Below, piece after piece: positions 36,401 to 43,641 of a stretch of DNA of 64,000 nt (position 1 is the first letter of the stretch; each line of letters opens with the position of its first letter). Both the position numbers and the translations under genes were made by a program. The stretch covers positions 1-64,000 of the forward strand of contig JBBQUM010000033.1 in NCBI GenBank assembly GCA_038212445.1. The letters run 5' to 3'. The stretch comes from TMP-7 sp038212445 (GTDB taxonomy: Bacteria > Acidobacteriota > Terriglobia > Bryobacterales > Bryobacteraceae). The notes beneath the pieces were generated by a model, which worked only from the letters and a program-made list of their open reading frames with translations, did no database searches and was not told the origin of the DNA.

Positions 36401-36600
36401 CGATTCGGGAACGGCTGCGGTTGCAGTTCAGGGCTGAGGTATTCAACGTCTTGAACTGGGCTAATTTTGCGAATCCGACCACTACGTTTAACTCGGGCAG
36501 TTTCGGGTTGATCAGTAATACGCGTAATGGTGGGGGTGCGCCGGGGCTCGGGTTTGGAGAGCCTCGCAATGCGCAGTTTGCGTTGAAGTTGTTGTGGTAA
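33409..36600 (+). CDS. Oar-like TonB-dependent receptor, paralogue of the 3038 receptor
   Basis: The ATG at 33409, with AAGGGTG upstream, gives MRHVYLLVALIATSAFLPAQ, a signal peptide. The 1063-residue protein then has the carboxypeptidase-regulatory-like domain (FRGEIKGTVEDGSGAVLPG), a plug (NGRDFRQMLKLSAGV, NFQIDGADNNDGFQNNSAV) and a barrel ending in NAQFALKLLW. Almost every motif has a counterpart in the receptor at 3038 (for example INQGGVSGVAGTLLPIDAID there and VNQGGVAGIPGTLLPIEAID here), so the two are paralogues of one subfamily. It lies after the TPR/cytochrome genes but has a 132-base leader of its own. Confidence 0.9.
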   Translation: MRHVYLLVALIATSAFLPAQTFRGEIKGTVEDGSGAVLPGTAVSAMHKATGVGRSTVSGSNGDFSFPDMPTGVYTVAVAKPGFQEQKADVEVVVSRVASVSFKLPVASQSSVVEVSAAVATIETDSTTLTGVVDTKTVSDLPINGRDFRQMLKLSAGVNPLGYSVNGNRTRGNNFQIDGADNNDGFQNNSAVNQGGVAGIPGTLLPIEAIDQFSVATNGSAEMGRNGGGVVNLVIKSGTNGLHGSAYYFNRNEYFAANTPLAPAGVPVRRIRNQQDGFSLGGPIIKNKTFFFMTGELQKADAANATGVTTLSPAWLDQGRAVLAAYGITANPVTNNLISFYPARIRTGPAVTNNFFSVDANTYDSYNGIVKIDHSFNSKHSLSVRYYGGTGTQAAVVDSLAPYKEYFQVAPSHMHNVSVALNSVLTPSIVNNVVLGANYFLQVFNDYDTSPDPIAAGLNTGVTAPSLHGSPTLRISGFATAGATQPLGRTDTTGHVTDTLSWNHGAHQLKMGGEYRHALLDIYYDQGTRGTFNFDGTRGPWSSNSAYSSQQKALADFLAGYPTNSSGATIVRPAPGTSVTGSFLQRDYKQNSFDLFVHDNWRLSPSFNVNFGVRYSYLSPLSDAKNSLTTFLPSAGIVGIGQGIDTLYPKDWNNFAPRMGFAWQPTKNGKTVIRGSYGIFYDVPAVVFFASNNGGGNGGASGINANPGGPLPIQSVSAPPGLVLQSGVNPWASATVPILGVLSVNQNFATPYVQSLAFNVQRETWNGGVVQLGYVSSLGRKLVYTRDINAAVVGTGTVQSRRPYNALYPTLGAINQLESAASSNYHSFQAQFTQRLWKGVTTKLAYTLGHSIDDASEPRNLLPANSYNTRLDRAASDFDVRHIFNAFASYTVPSFTSHWKPLTQGWQINTLVTAHTGQPINFRAGTDANGDGDTFDRIDLIGDPFASLPAAPNATSRTWVNRAAFKAAAAGTTGTLGRNAIYGPGFFTVDPSLFKEFAIRERLRLQFRAEVFNVLNWANFANPTTTFNSGSFGLISNTRNGGGAPGLGFGEPRNAQFALKLLW

Positions 36601-36606
36601 GTGGGT

Positions 36607-36635
36607 GGGGCGGGTTTCGGCTCGCCCCTCTTTCT
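36607..36635 (+). terminator. Terminator of the third receptor
   Basis: GGGGCGGG and CTCGCCCC form an eight-base stem around TTTCGG, followed by the pyrimidine run TCTTTCT, six bases after the receptor stop. Confidence 0.7.
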
Positions 36636-36693
36636 GCTTGGGTTCGTGCGGGTGTGTGTCACGGCCGCCCTTCCTTCCCTTCCCTGCGCGCTT

Positions 36694-36715
36694 AACGGGC
36701 CGGGAGGCCCGTTTT
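36694..36715. repeat. Dispersed hairpin, copy 2
   Basis: AACGGGCC and GGCCCGTT close a GGGA loop, followed by TTAC. The preceding CCCTGCGCGCTTAA is the same as before the hairpin at 16766. The stem differs from that copy by compensatory changes (GAGCC/GGCTC there, GGGCC/GGCCC here), which argues for selection on the folded form. Confidence 0.65.
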
Positions 36716-36897
36716 ACATCCTTTCCTGCTCCTCTGGGTATTCGTGGCGGAGGGCGGATTGATCGAACCGTAGACACGAGCGCGAGCGGATCGCTGGCGC
36801 GCGTACCTGGGATGCAACCCCGGGATTTGGCGGAAGCGGATCAGCAGGCCCAGCAGCCGAGCGGTTACTAATTTTGTTGCTACCAGACGGCACGCGC
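36716..36897. other. Intergenic stretch without a supported gene
   Basis: Between the dispersed hairpin and the end of the monooxygenase gene I see a minus-strand frame with no ribosome-binding site, low-complexity content and overlap with the hairpin. I do not call a gene here and see no RNA fold I could name. Confidence 0.5.
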
Positions 36898-38169
36898 CTA
36901 GCGGTTGGCGGTGCCCGGTTTGCGAAGCGGCAGGAACTTCTCGTAGTCGAACGTGACGCCGAGGAAGACCAGGCACATTTCGTCGGTGGTGCGTTCGCCC
37001 CAGGTTACCGGCACGATGGGGTTGTTGGGATTTTTCGGATTGCCTTCAGAGTTGTCGAAGGTGCAGGTGAGTTTTACAGTAGCACCCGAGTGGATCTCGA
37101 GCGGGTCGACGTAGGTGTAGGACCCCTGCCAGTTGAAGTTCCAATCGTCCTCGAGAATCATCGGTCTGACGGTGCCGTCGCGGTCAACCACTTCGGCGTT
37201 GATCTTACGGCCGAGCAGGTGCATGTGCGGGTAGATCCAGATGACTTTGCCATCCATGAAGGGCAGCACCGGCAGTGACGCCTTCACATCGTACTTGTCG
37301 GCATTGGCTGGAATCTTGAACCCGGTATTCACCACGGGGATCATAAACAGCCGCTGCTGAATCGGGTCTTTGGAATAATACAAGCCGATCTGAGTCTGGT
37401 CAGGACCGGTGCGACCGACGGGATAGTAATGGACCTGCATCACGATTCGCGCGCCCTTGGTGACTTCGATGCCGATGCCGGTGGGGAGGAAATGCGGACG
37501 CTGTCCGGGCGCCCAACCGCCGAGCGAGCCGTTGAGGGTGAGACTGAAGCCGGGTCCGCCGAAGCAGCTATAGCCGGCCTGGCCGTCGGCGCCATCCATC
37601 TTCTCGGCGTAGCCAGTGGTGTCAGTGAACAGGAGGACATGGTGGACGATCTGGCGGTTGCCGGGCAGAACGTCGATGGCGGTGAGGTACTGGTTCGCGT
37701 CGAAAGTCGCGGGCATGACGAAGCAGCGGTAGACGTCGGCCCCGCGCGGCGGAGTGAATTCCGTACTCATAGCGACCACCTGATCGGGATCGCCTAGGGG
37801 CCACTGCCCTTTGGACTCGATGGCGGGCGGCATGTCAGCGGAGTCGCCCTCGGGGACGCCGGCGTCAACCCAATCGAGGATGGTTTTCTTCTCGTCGTCG
37901 GTGAGGCCGTAGGAATCGCGGAACTCGCCGTGGTTGGGGACGGGCTTCCAGGGCGGCATCAGTTTGTCGTTGATGACGCGCTTGATGTCGTCGCCCCAGC
38001 CGTAGACGGTGTCGTAGGTGGCGACTGAAAAAGGCGCGATGTCGCCCTCGCGATGGCACTGGGCGCACTTGGCCTGCATGATGCGGGAGACTTCCTTGGA
38101 GAAAGTCGGCTGCGCCATTACGGGCAGGGCAAGCAGCGAGGCGGCTACAGCGAGGCGGGTAAGAGTCAT
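36898..38169 (-). CDS. Exported c-haem / copper type II monooxygenase-like fusion protein
   Basis: The chosen ATG at 38169 (MTLTRLAVAASLLALPVMAQ) opens a signal peptide; numbering is from it. Residues 35-39 (CAQCH) are a c-type haem site, with MPPWKPVPNHGEFRDS nearby at 71-86. Residues about 140-423 match the two copper domains of PHM/DBM-type monooxygenases: HH at 176-177 and H247 (IVHHVLLF, MQVHYYP) would hold one copper, and the H-x-H pair at 315/317 (YPHMHLLG) with M398 (DEMCLVF) the other. All expected copper ligands are therefore present. These enzymes hydroxylate C-H bonds with O2; here the fused haem could replace ascorbate as electron donor. The substrate is unknown. Confidence 0.88.
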   Translation of the reverse strand: MTLTRLAVAASLLALPVMAQPTFSKEVSRIMQAKCAQCHREGDIAPFSVATYDTVYGWGDDIKRVINDKLMPPWKPVPNHGEFRDSYGLTDDEKKTILDWVDAGVPEGDSADMPPAIESKGQWPLGDPDQVVAMSTEFTPPRGADVYRCFVMPATFDANQYLTAIDVLPGNRQIVHHVLLFTDTTGYAEKMDGADGQAGYSCFGGPGFSLTLNGSLGGWAPGQRPHFLPTGIGIEVTKGARIVMQVHYYPVGRTGPDQTQIGLYYSKDPIQQRLFMIPVVNTGFKIPANADKYDVKASLPVLPFMDGKVIWIYPHMHLLGRKINAEVVDRDGTVRPMILEDDWNFNWQGSYTYVDPLEIHSGATVKLTCTFDNSEGNPKNPNNPIVPVTWGERTTDEMCLVFLGVTFDYEKFLPLRKPGTANR

Positions 38170-38206
38170 GATGGTCCCAGAGATCTCCACCATTATCGCC
38201 TAAATT

Positions 38207-38686
38207 CTATCTGGAAATTGTGACGATGGCCTGAGCTTCAGCGGAGCGCCCTTCGCCGACTGGGCCGATCTTTTCCGCGGTCTTGAATTTGACCGAAACG
38301 CGGTCAACTTCGAGTTGGAGGAGTTGGGCGAGGCGTTCACGCATGGGCAGCCGGTAATCCTTAAGCTTGGGGCGTTCAAGGATGACGGTGGTATCGACGT
38401 TGACGAGCGTGTAGCCTTTGGCGCGTACGAGGCCGGCGGCGTGTTCGAGGAACTTAGCGGAGTCGACGCCTTTCCACTGGGGATCGGTATCGGGAAAATG
38501 CATGCCGATGTCGCCAAGGGCGGCGGCGCCGAGAAGCGCGTCGGTAACGGCGTGGAGAAGGATGTCGGCGTCGGAGTGGCCGTCGAGGCCGAACTCAGAG
38601 GGGATGGTGAGTCCGCCGATGACGAGGGGCCGACCGGGGATGGTGCGATGAACGTCCCAGCCGAGTCCAGTACGGACTTCGATCAA
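38207..38686 (-). CDS. ispF: 2-C-methyl-D-erythritol 2,4-cyclodiphosphate synthase
   Basis: The 159-residue product has the metal-binding D-x-H at GWDVHRTIPGRPLVIGG and the second site His in DGHSDADILLHAVTDALLGAAALGD-type phrasing (HSDADILLHAVTDALLG). It ends in the usual E-K-I-G-x-x-G-E-G motif (AEKIGPVGEGRSAEAQA). IspF makes the cyclic diphosphate intermediate of the non-mevalonate isoprenoid pathway. The start overlaps the ispD stop by four bases. The pair is a common operon. Confidence 0.97.
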   Translation of the reverse strand: MIEVRTGLGWDVHRTIPGRPLVIGGLTIPSEFGLDGHSDADILLHAVTDALLGAAALGDIGMHFPDTDPQWKGVDSAKFLEHAAGLVRAKGYTLVNVDTTVILERPKLKDYRLPMRERLAQLLQLEVDRVSVKFKTAEKIGPVGEGRSAEAQAIVTISR

Positions 38687-39405
38687 GCCGTACGCTCCTC
38701 GGTCTCGTCGGCAGAGAAGAGTTCGGCCAGTTGCATGTCGCTGGGCTTGGTAATCTTGATATTCCGATCGGAGCCCTGGACGACGGTGACTTCCACCTGC
38801 TCAAGACGTTCTACGAGGCTGGATTCGTCGGTACCGATGAAGCCGTCGTCATTGGCCTTGCTGAAGGCTTCCATGATGAGTGCGTAGCGGAAGACCTGGG
38901 GCGTTTGGGTGAGGATCAGATTTTCCCTAGGAAGGGTGGCGCGGACCTTGTCCTTGTGAACGCGCTTAACGGTATCGACAGGAACGATGCCGACGATGGC
39001 GGCTCCGGTTTCACCGGCCACGCGGATCACTTCCTCAATGCGGCGTTGATCGATGAAGGGGCGGACGGCATCGTGGACGGCGACGAGGTCGGTATCAGGG
39101 GCGAGCGTGGCCAGTGCATTCATGACGGAGCCCTGTCGACTGGCACCGCCTTCAACAAGCCGGATGGGCTTGCCGGCGGGCTCATGCTCGAGCATCTCGC
39201 GCACCCACTCGATGTCCTCGGCGCGGAGCGCGACGACTATCTCTGAGACCGACGGCGCGTTGGCGAACTTGCGGATGGTGTGGATGAGGATAGGGACTTC
39301 GTCAAGCAGCATGAACTGCTTGCGGCTCGTCCCGCTTTTTTCAGGCGATGGTTTCGCCATACGCGTGCCGAGACCGGCCGCCGGAAGAATGACGGAGACT
39401 TTCAT
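38683..39405 (-). CDS. ispD: 2-C-methyl-D-erythritol 4-phosphate cytidylyltransferase
   Basis: The 240-residue product begins with the nucleotide-binding motif LPAAGLGTRMAKP and the lysine-containing SRKQFMLLDEVPILIHTI. VAVHDAVRPF, QTPQVFRYALI and DDGFIGTDESSLVE are the remaining IspD signatures. It adds CMP to methylerythritol phosphate in the third step of the non-mevalonate pathway. It precedes ispF with a four-base overlap, so the two consecutive or near-consecutive pathway steps are co-translated. Confidence 0.97.
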   Translation of the reverse strand: MKVSVILPAAGLGTRMAKPSPEKSGTSRKQFMLLDEVPILIHTIRKFANAPSVSEIVVALRAEDIEWVREMLEHEPAGKPIRLVEGGASRQGSVMNALATLAPDTDLVAVHDAVRPFIDQRRIEEVIRVAGETGAAIVGIVPVDTVKRVHKDKVRATLPRENLILTQTPQVFRYALIMEAFSKANDDGFIGTDESSLVERLEQVEVTVVQGSDRNIKITKPSDMQLAELFSADETEERTA

Positions 39406-39596
39406 CGTTTCAACGATCTTATTGTAGTCCGGTCGCGAAGCCAGCGTTCAGCAGGCGCGCCGCTTTTAGGTTGTTCTGTAAGTGTTGCTGAAACGACTTG
39501 CGATTAGGTAGAAATTAGCGCCGTAGTGGTTTTGCTTTCATCTGTTGTTATGAGACCGAGTAGCTGGGTGCTGCAAGTTCTTATTTCAAGGAGAAG

Positions 39597-40073
39597 ATGA
39601 CTGTGAAACGCATACTACAAATGTTCGCGCTTGGTAGCGCGCTGGCGTTGGCTGCTTCGGCTGCCGACATTGTCGATACGGCGATTTCCGCTGGGAATTT
39701 CAAAACGCTGGTGGCCGCAGTTCAGGCCGCCGGACTGGTGGACACTTTAAAGAGTGCTGGTCCTTTTACCGTTTTTGCGCCGACAGACGAGGCATTTGCC
39801 AAGTTGCCGGCCGGTACGGTGGAAGGACTGTTGAAGGATCCGGAAAAGCTGAAGAAGATTCTGACCTATCACGTGGTGGCGGGGAAAGTAATGGCTGCCG
39901 ACGTGATGAAGATGAAGAGCGCGAAGACCGTGGAAGGTAGTTCAGCGCGCATCATGACCAAGGGAAGCATGGTGATGGTGGACAAGGCAACGGTCGTCAA
40001 GGCCGATATTGAATGCGATAACGGCGTGATCCACGTGATCGATTCAGTGATCATGCCGAAAGACCTTCACTAA
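39597..40073 (+). CDS. Secreted fasciclin (FAS1) domain protein
   Basis: A signal peptide (about 1-22, ending AASAA) precedes one FAS1 domain (about 24-158). The two FAS1 boxes are clear: GPFTVFAPTDEAFAKLPAGT and the H-V-V motif in LTYHVVAGKVMAADV, with CDNGVIHVIDSVIMP at the end. Single FAS1 proteins are secreted adhesion-type proteins of uncertain role. AAGGAGA sits directly upstream of the ATG. A clear terminator follows, so it is monocistronic. Confidence 0.93.
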   Translation: MTVKRILQMFALGSALALAASAADIVDTAISAGNFKTLVAAVQAAGLVDTLKSAGPFTVFAPTDEAFAKLPAGTVEGLLKDPEKLKKILTYHVVAGKVMAADVMKMKSAKTVEGSSARIMTKGSMVMVDKATVVKADIECDNGVIHVIDSVIMPKDLH

Positions 40074-40100
40074 ACCAGCCGGTTCGTCGTCGTAAGAATA

Positions 40101-40138
40101 CGCCGCCTGAAGCGAAAGCTCCCAGGCGGCGTCTATAT
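40101..40138 (+). terminator. Terminator of the fasciclin gene
   Basis: CGCCGCCTG and CAGGCGGCG form a perfect nine-base stem, followed by TCTATATTT, 28 bases after the stop. Confidence 0.8.
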
Positions 40139-40149
40139 TTAGAGTGATC

Positions 40150-41640
40150 ATGCAGCGAGTAGCAATAGCGGGCGCGTCGGGTTATATCGGCGGGAGACTT
40201 GTGCCCCGGTTGCTGGAGCGCGGTTACGTGGTGCGGTGCCTGGTGCGTTCGCCTGGGAAGCTGCAGTCACGGTCGTGGTCGGAGAATCCGCTGGCGGAGG
40301 TTTGCCGGTGTGACTTAGGTGATTCGGAAGCGTTGACCAGGGACCTTACGGGTTGCGACGCAGCATACTACCTGGTTCACTCGATGAACTCCGCAGGTGC
40401 TGAATACGCCAAGCGCGATCAGGAACTGGCGGCGGTATTTGCAAAGGCGGCGAAGGCGGCGGGCGTAGGACGCATTATCTATCTCGGTGGTCTGGGCGAG
40501 ACTGGCGAGGATTTGAGCGAGCATTTGTCGTCGAGACGCGCTGTGGAAGAGACGCTGGCGTCGACGGGCGTGCCGGTGACCACGTTGCGCGCCGCGATGA
40601 TCATCGGGTCAGGCTCGGCATCGTTTGAGATTCTGCGCTACCTGGTGGAGCGTCTGCCGGTGATGATCACGCCGCGATGGGTGAGCACTCCGTGCCAGCC
40701 GATTGCGATTCAGAACGTCATCGTCTATCTCGTAGAGGCGCTGACGGCGGTCGAAACCGCCGGACGGGTGTTTGATATCGGCGGTCCTGACGTGCTGTGC
40801 TATCGCGACATCATGCGGATCATGGCGGAGGAATTGAAACTCCCCCGGCGGTGGATTATTCCGGTTCCGTTTCTAACGCCGCGTCTGAGTTCGTACTGGA
40901 TTCACCTGGTGACTCCGCTCAGTCACGACATCGCGCGACCGCTGGCCGAGGGTCTGAAGAATCCGGTGGTTTGCCGTGAGGCTCAGATTCAGGCGATATT
41001 GCCGCAGGCCCTGCTGGGAGTGAGAGGCGCGATACGGGCGGCGCTCGATGAGGCGGCGGGGCAGGACGTGGAGACCACCTGGTCAATGGCCGGTGTACTG
41101 CCGGGCGATCCTGACTGGGCGGGAGGCACGGTATTCGCGGATGAGCGGTCACTCGAGGTGGCGGCGCCCGCGTCGGCGGTGTTTCGCGCGGTGTGCCGGT
41201 TGGGTGGAAGCAATGGCTGGTACGGTTCCGCCTGGCTCTGGTGGATTCGGGGTGCGATGGACCGCTTGGTGGGCGGCCCGGGAATGCGAAGAGGGCGGCG
41301 CAATCCCGACAAGCTGATGTTCGGAGACGCGCTGGATTTCTGGCGGGTGGCGGGACTGGAGCGCGACAGCCGGTTAGCGCTGCGCGCCGAGATGAAGGTG
41401 CCGGGAGAGGCTTGGCTCGAGTTCAAAGTGGAGCCCCTGAGCGACAACCGGTCGAAACTACATCAATTGGCCAGGTTTCAGCCACGTGGTTTGTTCGGAC
41501 TGATTTATTGGTATATGGTGTTGCCGTTCCACCACTTCGTGTTTAACGGAATGCTGCGCGGGATTGCGCGAGAGGCGGAGAAGATCAGCCACCAATCGCG
41601 TACATCGGCCGGGGCGGCGCCACAAACTTTACCGAGTTGA
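40150..41640 (+). CDS. NAD(P)-binding SDR protein fused to a DUF2867 domain
   Basis: The ATG at 40150 (MQRVAIAGASGYIGGRLVPR) starts at the dinucleotide-binding loop G-x-x-G-x-x-G. The first 300 residues resemble NAD(P)-binding atypical short-chain dehydrogenases of the YbjT type (YYLVHSMNS, IIYLGGLGE). Residues about 325-490 match DUF2867 (FRAVCRLGGSNGWYGSAWLW, DALDFWRVAGLERDSRLALR, LHQLARFQPRGLFG, WYMVLPFHHFVFNGMLR), which is a START-like fold. This SDR-DUF2867 fusion is known in several phyla; the substrate is undetermined. The 3' end overlaps the convergent moaA by 56 bases. Confidence 0.88.
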   Translation: MQRVAIAGASGYIGGRLVPRLLERGYVVRCLVRSPGKLQSRSWSENPLAEVCRCDLGDSEALTRDLTGCDAAYYLVHSMNSAGAEYAKRDQELAAVFAKAAKAAGVGRIIYLGGLGETGEDLSEHLSSRRAVEETLASTGVPVTTLRAAMIIGSGSASFEILRYLVERLPVMITPRWVSTPCQPIAIQNVIVYLVEALTAVETAGRVFDIGGPDVLCYRDIMRIMAEELKLPRRWIIPVPFLTPRLSSYWIHLVTPLSHDIARPLAEGLKNPVVCREAQIQAILPQALLGVRGAIRAALDEAAGQDVETTWSMAGVLPGDPDWAGGTVFADERSLEVAAPASAVFRAVCRLGGSNGWYGSAWLWWIRGAMDRLVGGPGMRRGRRNPDKLMFGDALDFWRVAGLERDSRLALRAEMKVPGEAWLEFKVEPLSDNRSKLHQLARFQPRGLFGLIYWYMVLPFHHFVFNGMLRGIAREAEKISHQSRTSAGAAPQTLPS

Positions 41641-42574
41641 TCTCATGGCCGAGCCATTTGGCGCGTATATTCTCGCGAATGGCATTTTCGACTTCGGCAT
41701 CGGAACCGGTGCGCAGCAATCCCCGGACGTCCATCTCTTCAATCGCGAACAGACAATAGCGCAGCTTACCGTCGGCGGTGAGGCGGATGCGATTGCAATT
41801 CAGGCAGAACGGCTTGCTGACGGAGGCGACGAAGCCAACACGGCCGATGCCGTCGACGAACTCGTATTCAGTGGCGGGCGCGCGCGGGTCGGCGTCGGGC
41901 ACTGCGTTCAGCGGGCCGATTTCGCTTGAGATCATGCCGATCATGTCGTCGGCGGTGAGCACCTTGTCGCGCAGCCAAAGTCCCTGGGCGTCGAGCGGCA
42001 TGAACTCGATATAACGAATTTCGATATCGTTATCGCGGCCGAAGCGGGCCAGTGGCACGATGTCAGGTTCCACAAGATTCTTTACCGCGACGGCGTTGAT
42101 CTTGATAGGGCCGTAGCCAAGCTTGCGGCAGACCTGGATGCCTTCGAGCACACGGCCGAGATCGTCGCGGCGGGTGATTAGCTTGAAACGCTCGCGGTCG
42201 AGTGTGTCGAGGTGGATATTGATCCGCCGCAGTCCAGCATCATATAGTTCGGCGGCTTGTGCTGCGAGCAGCACGCCATTGGTGGTGAGCGCAATGTCGT
42301 CGATTCCTGGAATGGTGACGAGGCGCCGCACCAGATGACTCAGATTTTTCCGTATGAGGGGCTCGCCGCCGGTGATCCGCAATTTGCGCACACCGAGACC
42401 CGCGGCGATGTTGACGAAGCGCTCGATTTCTTCAAACGACAGGATGTCTTCACGCTTGCCGAAGACGGGGTTGCCGTCGGGCATGCAGTAGAAGCAGCGG
42501 ATATTGCAGCGGTCAGTGACACTAATCCGGAGATTGTCGTGCACGCGTCCGAAGGTGTCGACGAGCGGGTTCAC
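41585..42574 (-). CDS. moaA: GTP 3',8-cyclase (molybdenum cofactor synthesis)
   Basis: The 329-residue radical-SAM enzyme has the N-terminal 4Fe-4S motif C23-x3-C27-x2-C30 in TDRCNIRCFYCMPDG and a second C-terminal cluster in FCLNCNRIRLTADGKLRYCL. LRITGGEPLIRKNL and the terminal Gly-Gly (MYAIGG) are family hallmarks. It converts GTP to the cyclic precursor of molybdopterin. The start overlaps the nadA stop by four bases. The C-terminal 56 bases overlap the convergent SDR gene. Confidence 0.97.
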   Translation of the reverse strand: MNPLVDTFGRVHDNLRISVTDRCNIRCFYCMPDGNPVFGKREDILSFEEIERFVNIAAGLGVRKLRITGGEPLIRKNLSHLVRRLVTIPGIDDIALTTNGVLLAAQAAELYDAGLRRINIHLDTLDRERFKLITRRDDLGRVLEGIQVCRKLGYGPIKINAVAVKNLVEPDIVPLARFGRDNDIEIRYIEFMPLDAQGLWLRDKVLTADDMIGMISSEIGPLNAVPDADPRAPATEYEFVDGIGRVGFVASVSKPFCLNCNRIRLTADGKLRYCLFAIEEMDVRGLLRTGSDAEVENAIRENIRAKWLGHEINSVKFVAPPRPMYAIGG

Positions 42575-43500
42575 TTTACGGCCAACATGCGGTTGATGGG
42601 CACGGCCGCACGCTCAATGATTTCAGGGGAGAGTTCCACACGCGGTTGCAAATCGCGCAGGCAGTCGCGCAACTTCTCGAGCGTGTTGAGACGCATGTAG
42701 GGACACTCGGAACAGTTGCAATTCTCATTGGCGACGAAATAGAAACTCTTTTCGGGCGAGCGGCGACGCAGCGAATGGCCCACTCCGCTTTCGGTCATCA
42801 CGATGAATTCTCTTGCCGGCGAGGCGACGCACCAGTCGATGATGGCGGAGGTGGAACCAATGAAATCAGCCATGGCCAGGACGTCGGCCGGGCACTCGGG
42901 GTGAGCGGCGATGAGCGCCTCGGGATGCTCGGAGCGTGCCTTGACAACGCGGCGGGCAGGAAATGTCGCATGGACGATGCAGGCGCCCTGCCAGATTTGC
43001 ATATTCTCGCGGCCGGTCTGACGCTTCACATAATTGCCGAGATTGATATCGGGCAGGAACAGGACCGGCTTGTCGGCGGGAATGGAATTGACGATCGCGA
43101 CCGCGTTGCGCGAAGTGCAGAGGATGTCGCTTTCTGCCTTCACGTCCACCGAGGTGTTGATGTAGCTGACGATGACGTGATCGGGATGCGTACGGCGGAA
43201 GGCGCGAATCTGGTCGGCGGGGCAACTGTCGACGAGGCTGCATCCGGCGTCACGGTCGGGCACAACTACGGTGCGGGTGGGATTGAGAACCTTAGCGGTC
43301 TCGGCCATGAACCAGACGCCGCAGAACGCGATCACGTCGCCCTGAAACTGCTGGGCCCGACGGGCAAGTTCGAGGCTGTCGCCCACCGCGTCGGCGATCT
43401 CCTGAATTTCGGAGTCCTGGTAGTGATGCGCCAGGAGGATCGCATTGCGCTTTTGTTTGAGGTCGGCAATCTCTTCGACGAGGGTGGGAGTGATGACCAT
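42571..43500 (-). CDS. nadA: Quinolinate synthase
   Basis: The 309-residue enzyme condenses iminoaspartate with dihydroxyacetone phosphate to quinolinate for NAD synthesis. The three cysteines expected to bind the 4Fe-4S cluster are C87 (DAGCSLVDSC), C174 (WQGACIVHA) and C266 (CNCSECPYM). LLAHHYQDSEIQEIADAVGD is the typical N-terminal motif. It is co-translated with moaA. The genes for NadB and NadC are not in the window. Confidence 0.97.
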   Translation of the reverse strand: MVITPTLVEEIADLKQKRNAILLAHHYQDSEIQEIADAVGDSLELARRAQQFQGDVIAFCGVWFMAETAKVLNPTRTVVVPDRDAGCSLVDSCPADQIRAFRRTHPDHVIVSYINTSVDVKAESDILCTSRNAVAIVNSIPADKPVLFLPDINLGNYVKRQTGRENMQIWQGACIVHATFPARRVVKARSEHPEALIAAHPECPADVLAMADFIGSTSAIIDWCVASPAREFIVMTESGVGHSLRRRSPEKSFYFVANENCNCSECPYMRLNTLEKLRDCLRDLQPRVELSPEIIERAAVPINRMLAVK

Positions 43501-43641
43501 GGAACTGATTGTTTGATTCTACCAGCGGGCTGTTTGATTCGCCCCTTGCGTCGGAAATCGCTAGCTGTGACAATCAGGAATCGAGAACGTGGGCAGGAAC
43601 GAATGTAACCTGAGTCACGTCATAACGCAGGGTCTTCCAAG

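Noticed and set aside
36692..36976. Minus-strand open frame between the third receptor and the monooxygenase
   Set aside because: It overlaps the end of the monooxygenase gene and the dispersed hairpin, has low-complexity basic content and lacks a ribosome-binding site.
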